Assembly: GCF_002210285.1 (NCBI RefSeq)
Contig: NZ_MWQE01000001.1
Coordinates: 434,001-498,000 of the forward strand
Reading direction: 5' to 3'
DNA from: Fibrobacter sp. UWR2
GTDB taxonomy: Bacteria > Fibrobacterota > Fibrobacteria > Fibrobacterales > Fibrobacteraceae
DNA length: 64,000 nt
The position numbers and the translations under genes were made by a program. Below the pieces are notes generated by a model, which saw only the letters and a program-made list of their open reading frames with translations, did not search any database and was not told the origin of the DNA. Numbering within the stretch: the first letter of the stretch is position 1; the number at the start of each line of letters is the position of its first letter. This document shows positions 50,608-58,753 of the stretch, piece after piece.

Positions 50608-51624
50608 CTATCTTGTGACGCGGATGTAGTCGACGAGCATTTCGTTCGGGAATTGCGTGTCATCAATCTCGAATCCGGGCCAGTTTCCGCCCACGGCGAC
50701 GTTCAGCAGGAAAAATTGCGGCTTATGGAAGGCGTCGGTCCCGCCGGCATTGTTCTCGATGGAAATTTCGTGGTACTTGAAGTCGTCTACGTACATCGCG
50801 ATGATTTTTTCGTCCCATGTGAGTTTGTATGTGTGGAACTGCGTGATGTCGAGTTCCTTCTTTGCTCCATGGAAATCGCCCGTGTTGTTACCGTATTCGG
50901 CGTGACTACCTTCGAATTGCCAGTGGTTGGTCCCGTAGACAACGCTCTCGTCGTTGATGGATTCGATGATGTCGATTTCGCCACAGGCGGGCCAGCTGAC
51001 TTCGTCAATGTTTGCCCCGAGCATCCAGAACGCGGGCCAGATTCCCTTGCCTGTGGGCAGCGCGATGCGGGCCTCGACGGTGCCGTACGTGAAGCTGAAC
51101 TTGCCCTTGGTAATCATGCGGGCGGATGTGTAGCCGGAACCTTCGTAATCTTCCTTTTTCGCGCGGATGTGGAGGATGCCGTCTTGTACGTAGGCATTTT
51201 CGCTGCGCGCGGTGTAGTACTGCTTTTCGTTGTTGCCCCAGCCGCTCGCTCCCGTGCCGATTTCGAATGTCCATTTTGTGGTGTCGATGGTGTCGAATTC
51301 GTCGTTCCAAAGGTAGGGCGAATCGCTCGAGGAGGAAACTGTGACGGAACTGCTGGAAGATTCCGGGTCAAGCCCGGAATGACGTGACGAGGATAATGTG
51401 AATGATGAACTCGTCATGGCGGGCAAGGACCCGCCATCTGCGCTGCTTGATGAGGACGATGTGCTAGAAGATTCCGGGTCAAGCTCGGAATGACGCGAAG
51501 AACTGGATGACTCTACGGATGTATCATCTGCCGGTCCGGAGCTGTTCGAATCGTCGGAACACGCGAAAAAAAATGCACTTGCTGCCGTGACGGTTATAAG
51601 GGTCGCTGCGAATTTGTTGAGCAT
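50608..51624 (-). CDS. GH16 beta-glucanase lipoprotein
   Basis: The 338-residue lipoprotein (lipobox FFAC, Cys 22) has a Ser-rich linker (about 28-100) that contains the palindrome-encoded peptides RHSELDPES and RHSGLDPES. The GH16 domain (about 105-338) carries the catalytic motif GEIDIIESI (E-x-D-x-x-E) and flanking GIWPAFWMLG and FFLLNVAVGGNWPG. GH16 enzymes of this type cut beta-1,3/1,4-glucans such as laminarin or lichenan. It faces the cell surface or periplasm. Confidence 0.94.
   Translation of the reverse strand: MLNKFAATLITVTAASAFFFACSDDSNSSGPADDTSVESSSSSRHSELDPESSSTSSSSSSADGGSLPAMTSSSFTLSSSRHSGLDPESSSSSVTVSSSSDSPYLWNDEFDTIDTTKWTFEIGTGASGWGNNEKQYYTARSENAYVQDGILHIRAKKEDYEGSGYTSARMITKGKFSFTYGTVEARIALPTGKGIWPAFWMLGANIDEVSWPACGEIDIIESINDESVVYGTNHWQFEGSHAEYGNNTGDFHGAKKELDITQFHTYKLTWDEKIIAMYVDDFKYHEISIENNAGGTDAFHKPQFFLLNVAVGGNWPGFEIDDTQFPNEMLVDYIRVTR
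51360..51491. repeat. Three palindromic units in the GH16 linker
   Basis: ATTCCGGG-TCAAG-CCCGGAAT (51360-51380), ATGGCGGG-CAAGGA-CCCGCCAT (51416-51437) and ATTCCGGG-TCAAG-CTCGGAAT (51471-51491) recur at 55-56 bp intervals and are translated in frame. Confidence 0.8.
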
Positions 51625-51753
51625 TTTTTAAATATAGCCTATAATTCCAATTCATGGGGGAGGGGATACTCCAACTTGGAATAATGGGGGCGATGAAAGC
51701 ACTCAGCAAAACAATGCTTATTGAAGTAGATTTCTAAAAAAAAGGATGTCCAT

Positions 51754-52770
51754 ATGAAAACACTTCTAAAATATGGCTTGATTGCCGCTTGTGCCCTGAC
51801 TGTAAATGCCTTTGCTCAGGATTTCTGTCAAACTGCCGCCCATAGCGGATCCAAGGTCGAGGTCACTTCGAATAAAGTAGGGGCGTTCACCAATGGCATT
51901 GGCTACGAGCTCTGGAACGAAGGTGGAAACGGTGGCTCCGCGACGTTCTACGACGATGGTTCGTTCAATTGTCAGATGACGGGTGCCAAGGACTATCTGT
52001 GCCGTGCTGGTCTTTCTTTCAACAGCGATAAGACCCACGAGGAACTTGGCCACATGAAGGCTGATTTCAAGTTGGTCAAGGGTAATCTTTCCGGAATCGA
52101 TTATTCCTACATCGGTATTTACGGCTGGACTCGTGAACCCCTGGTGGAATGGTACATTGTGGATAACACCGGTAGCCAGTATATGCCTGGTTCGTGGGTT
52201 GCCCAGGGCGCTTCGGCAAAGAATCACGGCGATTATGAAATCGATGGCGCACAGTATACGGTTTACGAGGGAGACCGAACCTCCTATTCCATCGATGGCG
52301 ACAACACTTACTTCAAGCAGTATTTCAGCGTTCGTAAGAGTAAGCGCGATTGCGGTACCATCGACATTACTGCGCACTTCAAGAAGTGGGAAGAACTTGG
52401 CATGAAGATGGGTAAGATGCACGAAGCCAAGATCCTTGGCGAAGCCGGAAGCAATTCGGGTGCAAATGCACGTGGCGAATACGACTTCCCCTATGCCAAG
52501 GTCTATATTGAAGGAGCGTCCAGTTCTTCCGTTGCTCCGCCTAGTTCCTCTGTTATTGCCAGCAGCTCGTCGACCACGGCTATCGCTGAAATTCGTTCTA
52601 TGGCGATCGGCAGCAACACGTCGCTCGTGTTTGACGCCCAGGGCAAGTTCCTCAGTTCCTTTGAAACCGAAAATGACGCCTCCCTGAAAACGGCTATCAA
52701 GGCTAGGTTCCATTCCGGCGTCTTCCTGGTGAAGCAGGGAGGAACCGTCCGTAGCATTTCGGTGAAGTAA
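51754..52770 (+). CDS. GH11 endo-1,4-beta-xylanase, secreted
   Basis: The 338 residues start with a signal peptide (cleavage near 22, AFAQDFCQ) and a GH11 beta-jelly-roll (about 25-250). The nucleophile Glu lies in EPLVEWYIVD and the acid/base Glu in the LGEAGSNSG segment near 228-236. A Ser/Pro linker (about 252-280) joins a C-terminal domain (about 285-338, DAQGKFLSS...GVFLVKQGGTVRSISVK) resembling the sorting tails of GH9 and M6. AAGGATG lies before the ATG. It cuts xylan outside the cell. Confidence 0.95.
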   Translation: MKTLLKYGLIAACALTVNAFAQDFCQTAAHSGSKVEVTSNKVGAFTNGIGYELWNEGGNGGSATFYDDGSFNCQMTGAKDYLCRAGLSFNSDKTHEELGHMKADFKLVKGNLSGIDYSYIGIYGWTREPLVEWYIVDNTGSQYMPGSWVAQGASAKNHGDYEIDGAQYTVYEGDRTSYSIDGDNTYFKQYFSVRKSKRDCGTIDITAHFKKWEELGMKMGKMHEAKILGEAGSNSGANARGEYDFPYAKVYIEGASSSSVAPPSSSVIASSSSTTAIAEIRSMAIGSNTSLVFDAQGKFLSSFETENDASLKTAIKARFHSGVFLVKQGGTVRSISVK

Positions 52771-52792
52771 TCCGGTTTGCTGTGAAATTTTT

Positions 52793-52816
52793 AAGCCTCT
52801 CCTTCGGGAGAGGCTT
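52793..52816 (+). terminator. Terminator between GH11 and ybaK
   Basis: AAGCCTCTCC-TTCG-GGAGAGGCTT then TTTT; a stable UUCG-loop hairpin that suits the plus-strand xylanase gene. Confidence 0.92.
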
Positions 52817-52843
52817 TTTTGATGCGAAACTCTTGTTGCTCGC

Positions 52844-53344
52844 TTAGTCCTGCGGGGCTTCGGGCGGGACACGTGCAATCACGCCCACGGTGGCGCGAGT
52901 CGCCTTTACGAGGTCGGCGGGAGCAACCTTCAGTTGCAGGCCACGTTCGCCCGCGCTCACGTAGATGAACGGGAACTGCATCGCCGTTTCGTGAATGAAA
53001 ATGGGGAAGTTTTTCTTGAGCCCGAGCGGGCTGCAGCCGCCGCGGATGTAGCCAGTAAGCGGGGTGAGGTCCTTGAGCGGGACGGTATCGATTTTCTTGT
53101 TGCCACTCACCTTGGCGGCCCCCTTTAAATCTACTTCGAGATTCCCGGGTACGACGCATACGAGGTAACCGATTTTGTCGCCGTGAACGAGGATGGTCTT
53201 GAAAATTTGGTTGATGTCTTCGCCGAGGCTGTCGGCCACGTGTTGTGCGCCGAGGTCGTTCTCGTCGACCTTGTAGGGGATGAGTTCGTAACTGATTTTC
53301 TGACGGTCCAGAATGCGTGCCGCGTTTGTCTTCTTGATATCCAT
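52844..53344 (-). CDS. ybaK: Cys-tRNA(Pro) deacylase, YbaK/EbsC family
   Basis: YbaK hydrolyses Cys mischarged on tRNA-Pro. The 166 residues match: TNAARILDRQKISYELIPY, VFKTI-like NQIFKTILV, YLVCVVPGN, KKVSGNKK-like AKVSGNKKID and the hallmark GYIRGGCSPLGLKK. The enzyme works in the cytoplasm. The gene converges with the xylanase gene. Confidence 0.95.
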   Translation of the reverse strand: MDIKKTNAARILDRQKISYELIPYKVDENDLGAQHVADSLGEDINQIFKTILVHGDKIGYLVCVVPGNLEVDLKGAAKVSGNKKIDTVPLKDLTPLTGYIRGGCSPLGLKKNFPIFIHETAMQFPFIYVSAGERGLQLKVAPADLVKATRATVGVIARVPPEAPQD

Positions 53345-53368
53345 GATTACTGTTGTCTTAGTGGTGTC

Positions 53369-53388
53369 ATCCTCGCGTAGGCGAGGAT
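53369..53388. repeat. Short palindrome ATCCTCGC/GCGAGGAT
   Basis: An 8-bp perfect stem with a GTAG loop, preceded by GTC as in the other repeat units, lies between ybaK and the phosphopantetheinyl transferase gene. Confidence 0.6.
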
Positions 53389-53446
53389 CTTCTTGCGTTG
53401 CAAAATATAAATCTTTGCGGTATGGCGTGCAATAGGCCTAAATTGC

Positions 53447-53454
53447 TATATTGC
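53447..53454 (+). promoter_or_regulatory. -7-like element TATATTGC of the transferase gene
   Basis: It lies 5 nt before the ATG with no ribosome site. Confidence 0.45.
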
Positions 53455-53459
53455 GCGGT

Positions 53460-54164
53460 ATGGATACGCTTGTCTATACGGCAGATATATCGGTGCTGGA
53501 AGACCCCGCAGTTTTTGAACGGCTGCTCGGGACGGTTCCTGAGTATCGCCGCGAGAAGGCAATGCGTTTCAAGTTTCAGAGCGGGCGCGTGCAGTCACTT
53601 GGCGTGGGGCTGTTGTTGCGCATTGCTTGTCGCGATTTCGGGATTGAAGGTGCGGATGCCCATGTGGTGCTCGGCGAGAACGGAAAACCTGCCTTTCGCG
53701 ATGCGCCGGAGGTGCACTTCAATCTTTCGCATTCCAAGACGCGCGTGATGTGCGTGGTTTCGCCCTACGAGGCGGGTTGCGATGTGGAGCGGGTAAAGGA
53801 AGGCCGCTCCCGACTGGCGGAACGTTTTTTCAAGGAGTCCGAGACGTGCTGGATACATTCCTTCCCGGAAGGCGAAGCGCAAGATGTTGCATTTTGCAGG
53901 CTCTGGACGCTGAAGGAATGCTACATGAAGGTCACGGGTCGCGGTATTTCGCTTTCGCCCGACAAGTTCATGCTGTCGATGATGCCTGATGGCATTGCGC
54001 TGGAACATGAGGGCCCGAGGCCGGAATATAATTTCCGTGAAGTTTTCCATGAAGGCGGCTACTGTGCGGCCTTTTGCCTGAAGGACATGCCTGCGGGGCA
54101 TCGCGTAACTTGCCGTGAAATAGACCTCGCAGAGGTTTTGCCACTTAACGAGGTAAAGCGATGA
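53460..54164 (+). CDS. Sfp-type 4'-phosphopantetheinyl transferase
   Basis: It moves the phosphopantetheine arm of CoA to carrier proteins. The 234 residues include FNLSHSKTR, GCDVERV (magnesium site) and WTLKECYMKVTGRG, all in the right order. The start is ATG; an in-frame TTG nine bases upstream lies inside the promoter-like element. It overlaps the following oxidoreductase by 4 bp. Its target carrier protein is not in the window; fatty acid synthesis or a natural product is possible. Confidence 0.92.
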   Translation: MDTLVYTADISVLEDPAVFERLLGTVPEYRREKAMRFKFQSGRVQSLGVGLLLRIACRDFGIEGADAHVVLGENGKPAFRDAPEVHFNLSHSKTRVMCVVSPYEAGCDVERVKEGRSRLAERFFKESETCWIHSFPEGEAQDVAFCRLWTLKECYMKVTGRGISLSPDKFMLSMMPDGIALEHEGPRPEYNFREVFHEGGYCAAFCLKDMPAGHRVTCREIDLAEVLPLNEVKR

Positions 54165-55042
54165 GAGCGCTCCGTGCAATCCTCGTCGGGAACGGTACCA
54201 TGGGCAAGCGTCACCGCAAGCGTTTTGAAGCGTGCGGCGTGCAGTTTGTCGCCGTCGTAGACAACCAGAATGAATTTGACGGTACTGTAGATAAATTAAA
54301 TGTAGATTTCGCGGTAATCGCGTCGCCTGCGACAACGCATTATGCCTACGCGAAGTTCTTTGTGGAACGTAGAATTCCCGTATTCGTGGAAAAACCGCTT
54401 GCCACTACGGCGGAAGAAGCGCAGGAACTTGTAGACCTCTCGGTGAAAAACGGTACGCTCCTTTTTGTCGCGCAGTCGGAATGCTTCAACCCGCTGTTCC
54501 TGAATTTCCGTAAGCACTTCTTGCTGGAATTGAACGAACTTCTTGATGCCGGTGGCAAACTGCCAGCAGTGCGTCTTGAGTTCCGGCGCGAACACCGGTA
54601 TTCTCCGCGATGCCGCGACGTGGATGTTTCTGTGGACCTGCTGGTACACGACCTCGGGCTGTTTTTCACGCTGTTCAGGTACGAAGATGCCGAAGTCTCG
54701 TTCAAGACTTCAACAGAGTCCTGCGACAGGGCGAGGCTTTACCTGAAGGTGGTGCGTGGGCCCTACAGGGGTGTGACCGCGGACTTCTATGTGAACCGCG
54801 ATAGCGACGTGGATGTGCGCGCGATTTCCGTCAGCTATGGCCGTCAGGGCGGTTCTCCCGGCTCCGATTATACCGTGAGCCTGGCGCATTATCTCGAAAA
54901 CGGGGATATCGCGCATGTTCCCGATTCGCTCGATAACGAACACCGATTCTTCCTGAAACTTTTGGACGGGGCCTGTGGCGACTGGGGCAAACGCCTTGCC
55001 CAGACTGCGGCGAATAGCGTTAAGGTCGCAACGCGTCAATAA
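54161..55042 (+). CDS. Gfo/Idh/MocA-family oxidoreductase
   Basis: The 293 residues have a Rossmann motif (VGNGTMGKRHRKRF, residues 9-22), ASPATTHYAYA, the EKP motif in VEKPLATTAEEA and a C-domain with DVSVDLLVHDLGLF, where His replaces the usual active-site residue position. It is coupled to the transferase gene by a 4-bp overlap. Substrate unknown, probably a sugar or related polyol. Shorter than typical family members (about 340). Confidence 0.85.
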   Translation: MRALRAILVGNGTMGKRHRKRFEACGVQFVAVVDNQNEFDGTVDKLNVDFAVIASPATTHYAYAKFFVERRIPVFVEKPLATTAEEAQELVDLSVKNGTLLFVAQSECFNPLFLNFRKHFLLELNELLDAGGKLPAVRLEFRREHRYSPRCRDVDVSVDLLVHDLGLFFTLFRYEDAEVSFKTSTESCDRARLYLKVVRGPYRGVTADFYVNRDSDVDVRAISVSYGRQGGSPGSDYTVSLAHYLENGDIAHVPDSLDNEHRFFLKLLDGACGDWGKRLAQTAANSVKVATRQ

Positions 55043-55064
55043 ATACTGTCGATAAACGAAAAAA

Positions 55065-55084
55065 TCCCGCGATTTCTCGCGGGA
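55065..55084. terminator. Bidirectional terminator
   Basis: TCCCGCGA-TTTC-TCGCGGGA perfect stem with an A-run on the left and CTTTTG on the right; it can end both converging genes. Confidence 0.88.
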
Positions 55085-55099
55085 CTTTTGACATTCGTC

Positions 55100-55142
55100 A
55101 TGTTCGTCCCGCATCAAGTGCGGGATAAACTCCGGCGAACAT
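55100..55142. repeat. 43-bp nested palindrome before glgP end
   Basis: Outer arms ATGTTCG/CGAACAT enclose TCCCGCA-TCAAG-TGCGGGA. The TCAAG loop is the same as in the GH16 linker units, so it belongs to the same repeat type. Confidence 0.75.
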
Positions 55143-55148
55143 CTTAGA

Positions 55149-57623
55149 TTACAGCTTGATGCTGCAGGGCTTGGCGTTCCAGATTTCTTCGGCGTACTGC
55201 TTGATGGTACGGTCGGAACTGAACTTGCCCATGCGGGCCACGTTGAGGATGGCCTTCTCGGCCCAAGCCTTCTTGTTCTGGTATTCCTTCGCCACCTTGG
55301 CCTGCATGTCCACGTAGCTGCGGAAGTCGGCGCAGAGCATGTACGGGTCGTGGGTGAGGAGTTTGTCTGCAATGTGCTTGAACAGGTCCGGACGGTCGGG
55401 GCTGAAGAAGCCGGAACCGATGAGGTCGATCACGCGGCGCAGGTCGTCGTCCTTCTCGTAGAAGTCGCGCGGACGGTAGCCCTTGGCGAGCAGGTCGGTG
55501 ACTTCTTCCACGGTGAGGCCGAAGATGAAGATGTTCTCGTCGCCGACTTCTTCCTTCATTTCCACGTTGGCACCGTCGAGCGTACCGATGGTGAGCGCGC
55601 CGTTGAGGGCGAACTTCATGTTGCCGGTACCCGAGGCTTCGGTGCCCGCGGTAGAAATCTGTTCGGAGAGGTCTGCCGCCGGAATAATCTTTTCGGCGAA
55701 GGAGACGCGGTAGTTCTCGAGGAACACCATCTTGAGCTTGCCCTTGCAGACCGGGTCGGCGTCGATGATGGCGGCGACGGCATTAGCAAGGCGGATGATC
55801 TGCTTGGCCATCCAGTAACCCGGAGCGGACTTACCACCGATCATGATGGTGCGCGGCATGATTTCCTTGCCGTCCTTGAGCTGGATGTACAGGTGGATGG
55901 CATGGAGAATGTTCAACAGCTGGCGCTTGTATTCGTGGATGCGCTTCACCTGCACGTCGAAGAACATGTTGGTGTCGAGTTCCACGCCCTGCGTTTCCTT
56001 GAGGTACTTGGCGAGGCGTTCCTTGTTCTGCTTCTTGACGGCCATGAATTCCTTCTGGAATTGGGCGTCCTTGGCGAACTTTTCGAGCTTGCGCAGGTCG
56101 TCGAGGTCCTTGACCCAGCTTTCGCCAATCTTGGAAGAGATGAGGCTCGACATGGCGGGGTTGGCCTTGCGGACCCAGCGACGCGGCGTCACGCCGTTCG
56201 TCTTGTTGTTGAACTTTTCGGGCCACAGTTCGTAGAAGTCCTTGAAGAGCGTCGTCTTCAGGAGGTCGCTGTGGAGGGCGGCCACGCCGTTCACGGCGAA
56301 CGAACCCACGATGGAGAGGTAGGCCATGCGGACCATCTTGCAGCCGCCTTCTTCGATAAGGCTCATGCGGGCGAGGCGAGCGTTGTCGCCGGGCCACTTC
56401 ATGCTGACCATGCGCAGGAAGCGAGCGTTGATTTCGTAAATGATCTGGAGGTGACGCGGGAGGAGCTTTTCGAAGAGGCTGACGGGCCACTTTTCGAGGG
56501 CTTCCGGCATCAGGGTGTGGTTCGTGTAGGCGAACGTCTTGGTGACGATGTCCCAGGCTTCGTCCCATTCCATGTTCTCGATGTCGAGGAGAATGCGCAT
56601 CATTTCGGCGATGGAGATTGCCGGGTGCGTGTCGTTCAGCTGGATGGCGACCTTTTCGGGGAACTTCTTCCAGTCACCTTCGTGGAGCTTCTTGAAGCGG
56701 CGGATGATGTCCTGCAGGGAGGCAGAGCACAGGAAGTACTGCTGCTTGAGGCGCAATTCCTTACCGTTCATGGAGGAGTCGTTCGGGTACAGAACCTTCG
56801 AAATCGTTTCAGAGAGTTCCATGTCTTGCACGGCGGCGATGTAGTCGCCGTTGTTGAAGTAGCTGAGGCCGAAATCGTCGGTGGACTTCGCGCTCCAGAG
56901 GCGCAGGTTGTTCACGGTGTTGTTCTTGTAGCCCGGAATCGGGGTGTCGTACGGGAGGGCGAGCACGTAGTCCTTGGTTTCCCAGCGGTTGCGGAGCTTG
57001 CCCTTGTCGTCGACCCAGCTCACCACGTAGCCGTAGAACGGGACCTTGATGGCGTTGGCCGGGCGGGCGATTTCCCAGGGGTTCGGGAGGCGCAGCCAGT
57101 TATCCGGCTGTTCTTCCTGTTCGCCGTTCACGATCTTCTGGCTGAACATGCCGTACTCGTAGCGGATACCCATGCCGGTGGCCGGGAGTTCGAGAGTTGC
57201 CATGGAGTCGAGGAAGCAGGCGGCGAGGCGGCCGAGGCCACCGTTACCCAAGCCCGCGTCAACTTCCTGTTCGCGGAGTTCTTCGAGGGTCATGCCGATT
57301 TCGTCGAGCGCTTCGGTGACGGCGCTTTCGACGTCGAGGTTCAGCACGGAGTTGCCGAGCGTACGGCCAATCAAGAATTCGAGGGAGAGGTAGTAGACGC
57401 GCTTCACGTCCTGCTTGTAGTAGGTCTCCTGGGTCTTGATCCAGCGATCGACGAGGCGGTCGCGCACGGCGTATGCGACGGCGAGGAACTTCTCGTGGTC
57501 GGTCACGGTCACCTTGTTGCGGGCGAGCGTGTGGTGGATGTGGTCGGTGAACGCCTTGCGGAACGATTCCGCATCGGTGCCGAGCACTTCGACTTCTTCA
57601 GCTTTCTTGAATGTTTTTGCCAT
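55149..57623 (-). CDS. glgP: Glycogen phosphorylase
   Basis: GlgP releases glucose-1-phosphate from glycogen. The 824 residues match the family throughout: YYLSLEFLIGRTL near 81, GLGNGGLGRLAACFLDS near 125, NDTHPAI near 337 and EASGTGNMKFALNGALTIG near 672-690, whose Lys binds pyridoxal phosphate. Length is normal. No other glycogen gene is nearby. Fibrobacter stores glycogen, so the role is carbon reserve turnover. Confidence 0.97.
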   Translation of the reverse strand: MAKTFKKAEEVEVLGTDAESFRKAFTDHIHHTLARNKVTVTDHEKFLAVAYAVRDRLVDRWIKTQETYYKQDVKRVYYLSLEFLIGRTLGNSVLNLDVESAVTEALDEIGMTLEELREQEVDAGLGNGGLGRLAACFLDSMATLELPATGMGIRYEYGMFSQKIVNGEQEEQPDNWLRLPNPWEIARPANAIKVPFYGYVVSWVDDKGKLRNRWETKDYVLALPYDTPIPGYKNNTVNNLRLWSAKSTDDFGLSYFNNGDYIAAVQDMELSETISKVLYPNDSSMNGKELRLKQQYFLCSASLQDIIRRFKKLHEGDWKKFPEKVAIQLNDTHPAISIAEMMRILLDIENMEWDEAWDIVTKTFAYTNHTLMPEALEKWPVSLFEKLLPRHLQIIYEINARFLRMVSMKWPGDNARLARMSLIEEGGCKMVRMAYLSIVGSFAVNGVAALHSDLLKTTLFKDFYELWPEKFNNKTNGVTPRRWVRKANPAMSSLISSKIGESWVKDLDDLRKLEKFAKDAQFQKEFMAVKKQNKERLAKYLKETQGVELDTNMFFDVQVKRIHEYKRQLLNILHAIHLYIQLKDGKEIMPRTIMIGGKSAPGYWMAKQIIRLANAVAAIIDADPVCKGKLKMVFLENYRVSFAEKIIPAADLSEQISTAGTEASGTGNMKFALNGALTIGTLDGANVEMKEEVGDENIFIFGLTVEEVTDLLAKGYRPRDFYEKDDDLRRVIDLIGSGFFSPDRPDLFKHIADKLLTHDPYMLCADFRSYVDMQAKVAKEYQNKKAWAEKAILNVARMGKFSSDRTIKQYAEEIWNAKPCSIKL

Positions 57624-57713
57624 GGATGAGCCTATGGGTTAAAGTTTAAATACTGGTTCGGGAAACCCGATTTTTTCGGGGTATAATTTAGAAAACTTTA
57701 CAAGGTTTCAGGG

Positions 57714-57959
57714 TCACTTTTCGCTGTTCAGGGCGGTTTCGTCGGGTGTTTGACCCTGCGTACGGATGTTTTCCATCAGGAAGTGGATTGCCTTGAGCCG
57801 GCCGTTGCATTTCTCGATGCAGTTGTCGTAGAATCCCTTCGTCTTCTCGTCCCATTCGGGCACGATTTCGGAGGCGTACAGGAAATGCTCGACGCAGATG
57901 GAAAGCTGGTCCGCTTCGCGCCGCAGGTCGTCTAGGTTCGATCTCGTGAAGAATGCCAT
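57714..57959 (-). CDS. Small helical protein of unknown function
   Basis: The 81 residues are polar and mostly helical (LDDLRREADQLSICVEHFLYASEIV), with two Cys and no signal peptide. A TAGATTTC element lies 13 nt upstream of the ATG. No family recognised. Its 90-bp distance upstream of glgP allows but does not prove co-transcription. Confidence 0.65.
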   Translation of the reverse strand: MAFFTRSNLDDLRREADQLSICVEHFLYASEIVPEWDEKTKGFYDNCIEKCNGRLKAIHFLMENIRTQGQTPDETALNSEK

Positions 57960-58042
57960 GGTGAAAAAGATAGAAATCTACGCCGACAGCGTCCTAATCA
58001 GTTCTTTTTTGGTAACTCCTTTCTTGATTATTGACTAATGAC

Positions 58043-58050
58043 TAAATTTG
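58043..58050 (+). promoter_or_regulatory. -7-like element TAAATTTG of the NAD(P)-binding gene
   Basis: A full TAnnTTTG match 4 nt before the ATG, with TTCTTG 16 nt upstream of it (58021-58026). Leaderless-like. Confidence 0.6.
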
Positions 58051-58054
58051 CAAC

Positions 58055-58753
58055 ATGAAAGTTGCGCTTTTCGGTTCGACCGGCCTAATCGGAAAAAATG
58101 TCCTGAAACTCCTGGTACGCCTTGACCAGGTGGAGCGTGTGTACTGCCCGGTACGTCGCGTGCCCGAGCCCGCCGAAACAGGAATCCTGGAAGGTGCAGC
58201 GAAGGTAGACTTCGATGTGGTCGACTTTGAGCACGTGGACAAGTTGCGCGAGAAGTTTGCGGGCCTTGATGCGGCGATATGCTGCCTCGGCACGACTATA
58301 AAGCAGGCGGGTAGCAAGCCTGCGCAGGAGAAAATCGATGTGAGGCTCCCGCTATCGCTTGCGGCCGTCGCGAAGAAGGCGGGGGGAAGGCATTTCCTGT
58401 GCGTGAGTGCACAGGGTGCGAATTCGCATTCACCGTTCTTCTACAACCGCCTGAAGGGAATGCTCGAGGAAGGTCTCACGATGATGAACTTCGAGGCGCT
58501 CACGCTCGTGCGGCCGTCGCTGCTGCTCGGCAAGCACAAGGACAAGCGATTCGGTGAAGAACTGATGCAGAAGATTTTTGGCAGGCATCTCGCGATACTG
58601 CCGGCGAGAATCCGCCCGGTGTTCGCGGAAGCCGTCGCGGCTCATCTCGTGGCCTCGATGCTCAAGCCGCCATTTGACCATATATGCGCTTCCGACGGCA
58701 CGAAGGGCAAGCGGATTATATACAACCGCATGCTGTCAAGTACGAAACTTTAG
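58055..58753 (+). CDS. NAD(P)-binding Rossmann protein (atypical SDR)
   Basis: The 232 residues start with the nucleotide loop GSTGLIGKNV (residues 7-16) and continue as an extended/atypical short-chain dehydrogenase like HTATIP2/YwnB-type proteins (FLCVSAQGANSHSPFFYNRLKG; Tyr and Lys in the YxxxK place). The substrate is unknown. Converges with the pilin gene, overlapping it by 4 bp at the 3' ends. Confidence 0.85.
   Translation: MKVALFGSTGLIGKNVLKLLVRLDQVERVYCPVRRVPEPAETGILEGAAKVDFDVVDFEHVDKLREKFAGLDAAICCLGTTIKQAGSKPAQEKIDVRLPLSLAAVAKKAGGRHFLCVSAQGANSHSPFFYNRLKGMLEEGLTMMNFEALTLVRPSLLLGKHKDKRFGEELMQKIFGRHLAILPARIRPVFAEAVAAHLVASMLKPPFDHICASDGTKGKRIIYNRMLSSTKL

Noticed and set aside
51360-51491. 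Spaced repeats at 55-56 bp as a possible CRISPR array
   Set aside because: The units are palindromic, only three, differ in sequence and are translated in frame in the GH16 linker.
55350-57629. A 759-codon open frame on the plus strand
   Set aside because: It runs antisense across glgP, whose motifs are complete on the minus strand; high GC at third positions opens such mirror frames.
57640-57700. Hairpin CCCGAAAAAATCGGG before glgP as a terminator or riboswitch
   Set aside because: The stem is short and no conserved riboswitch elements are visible.
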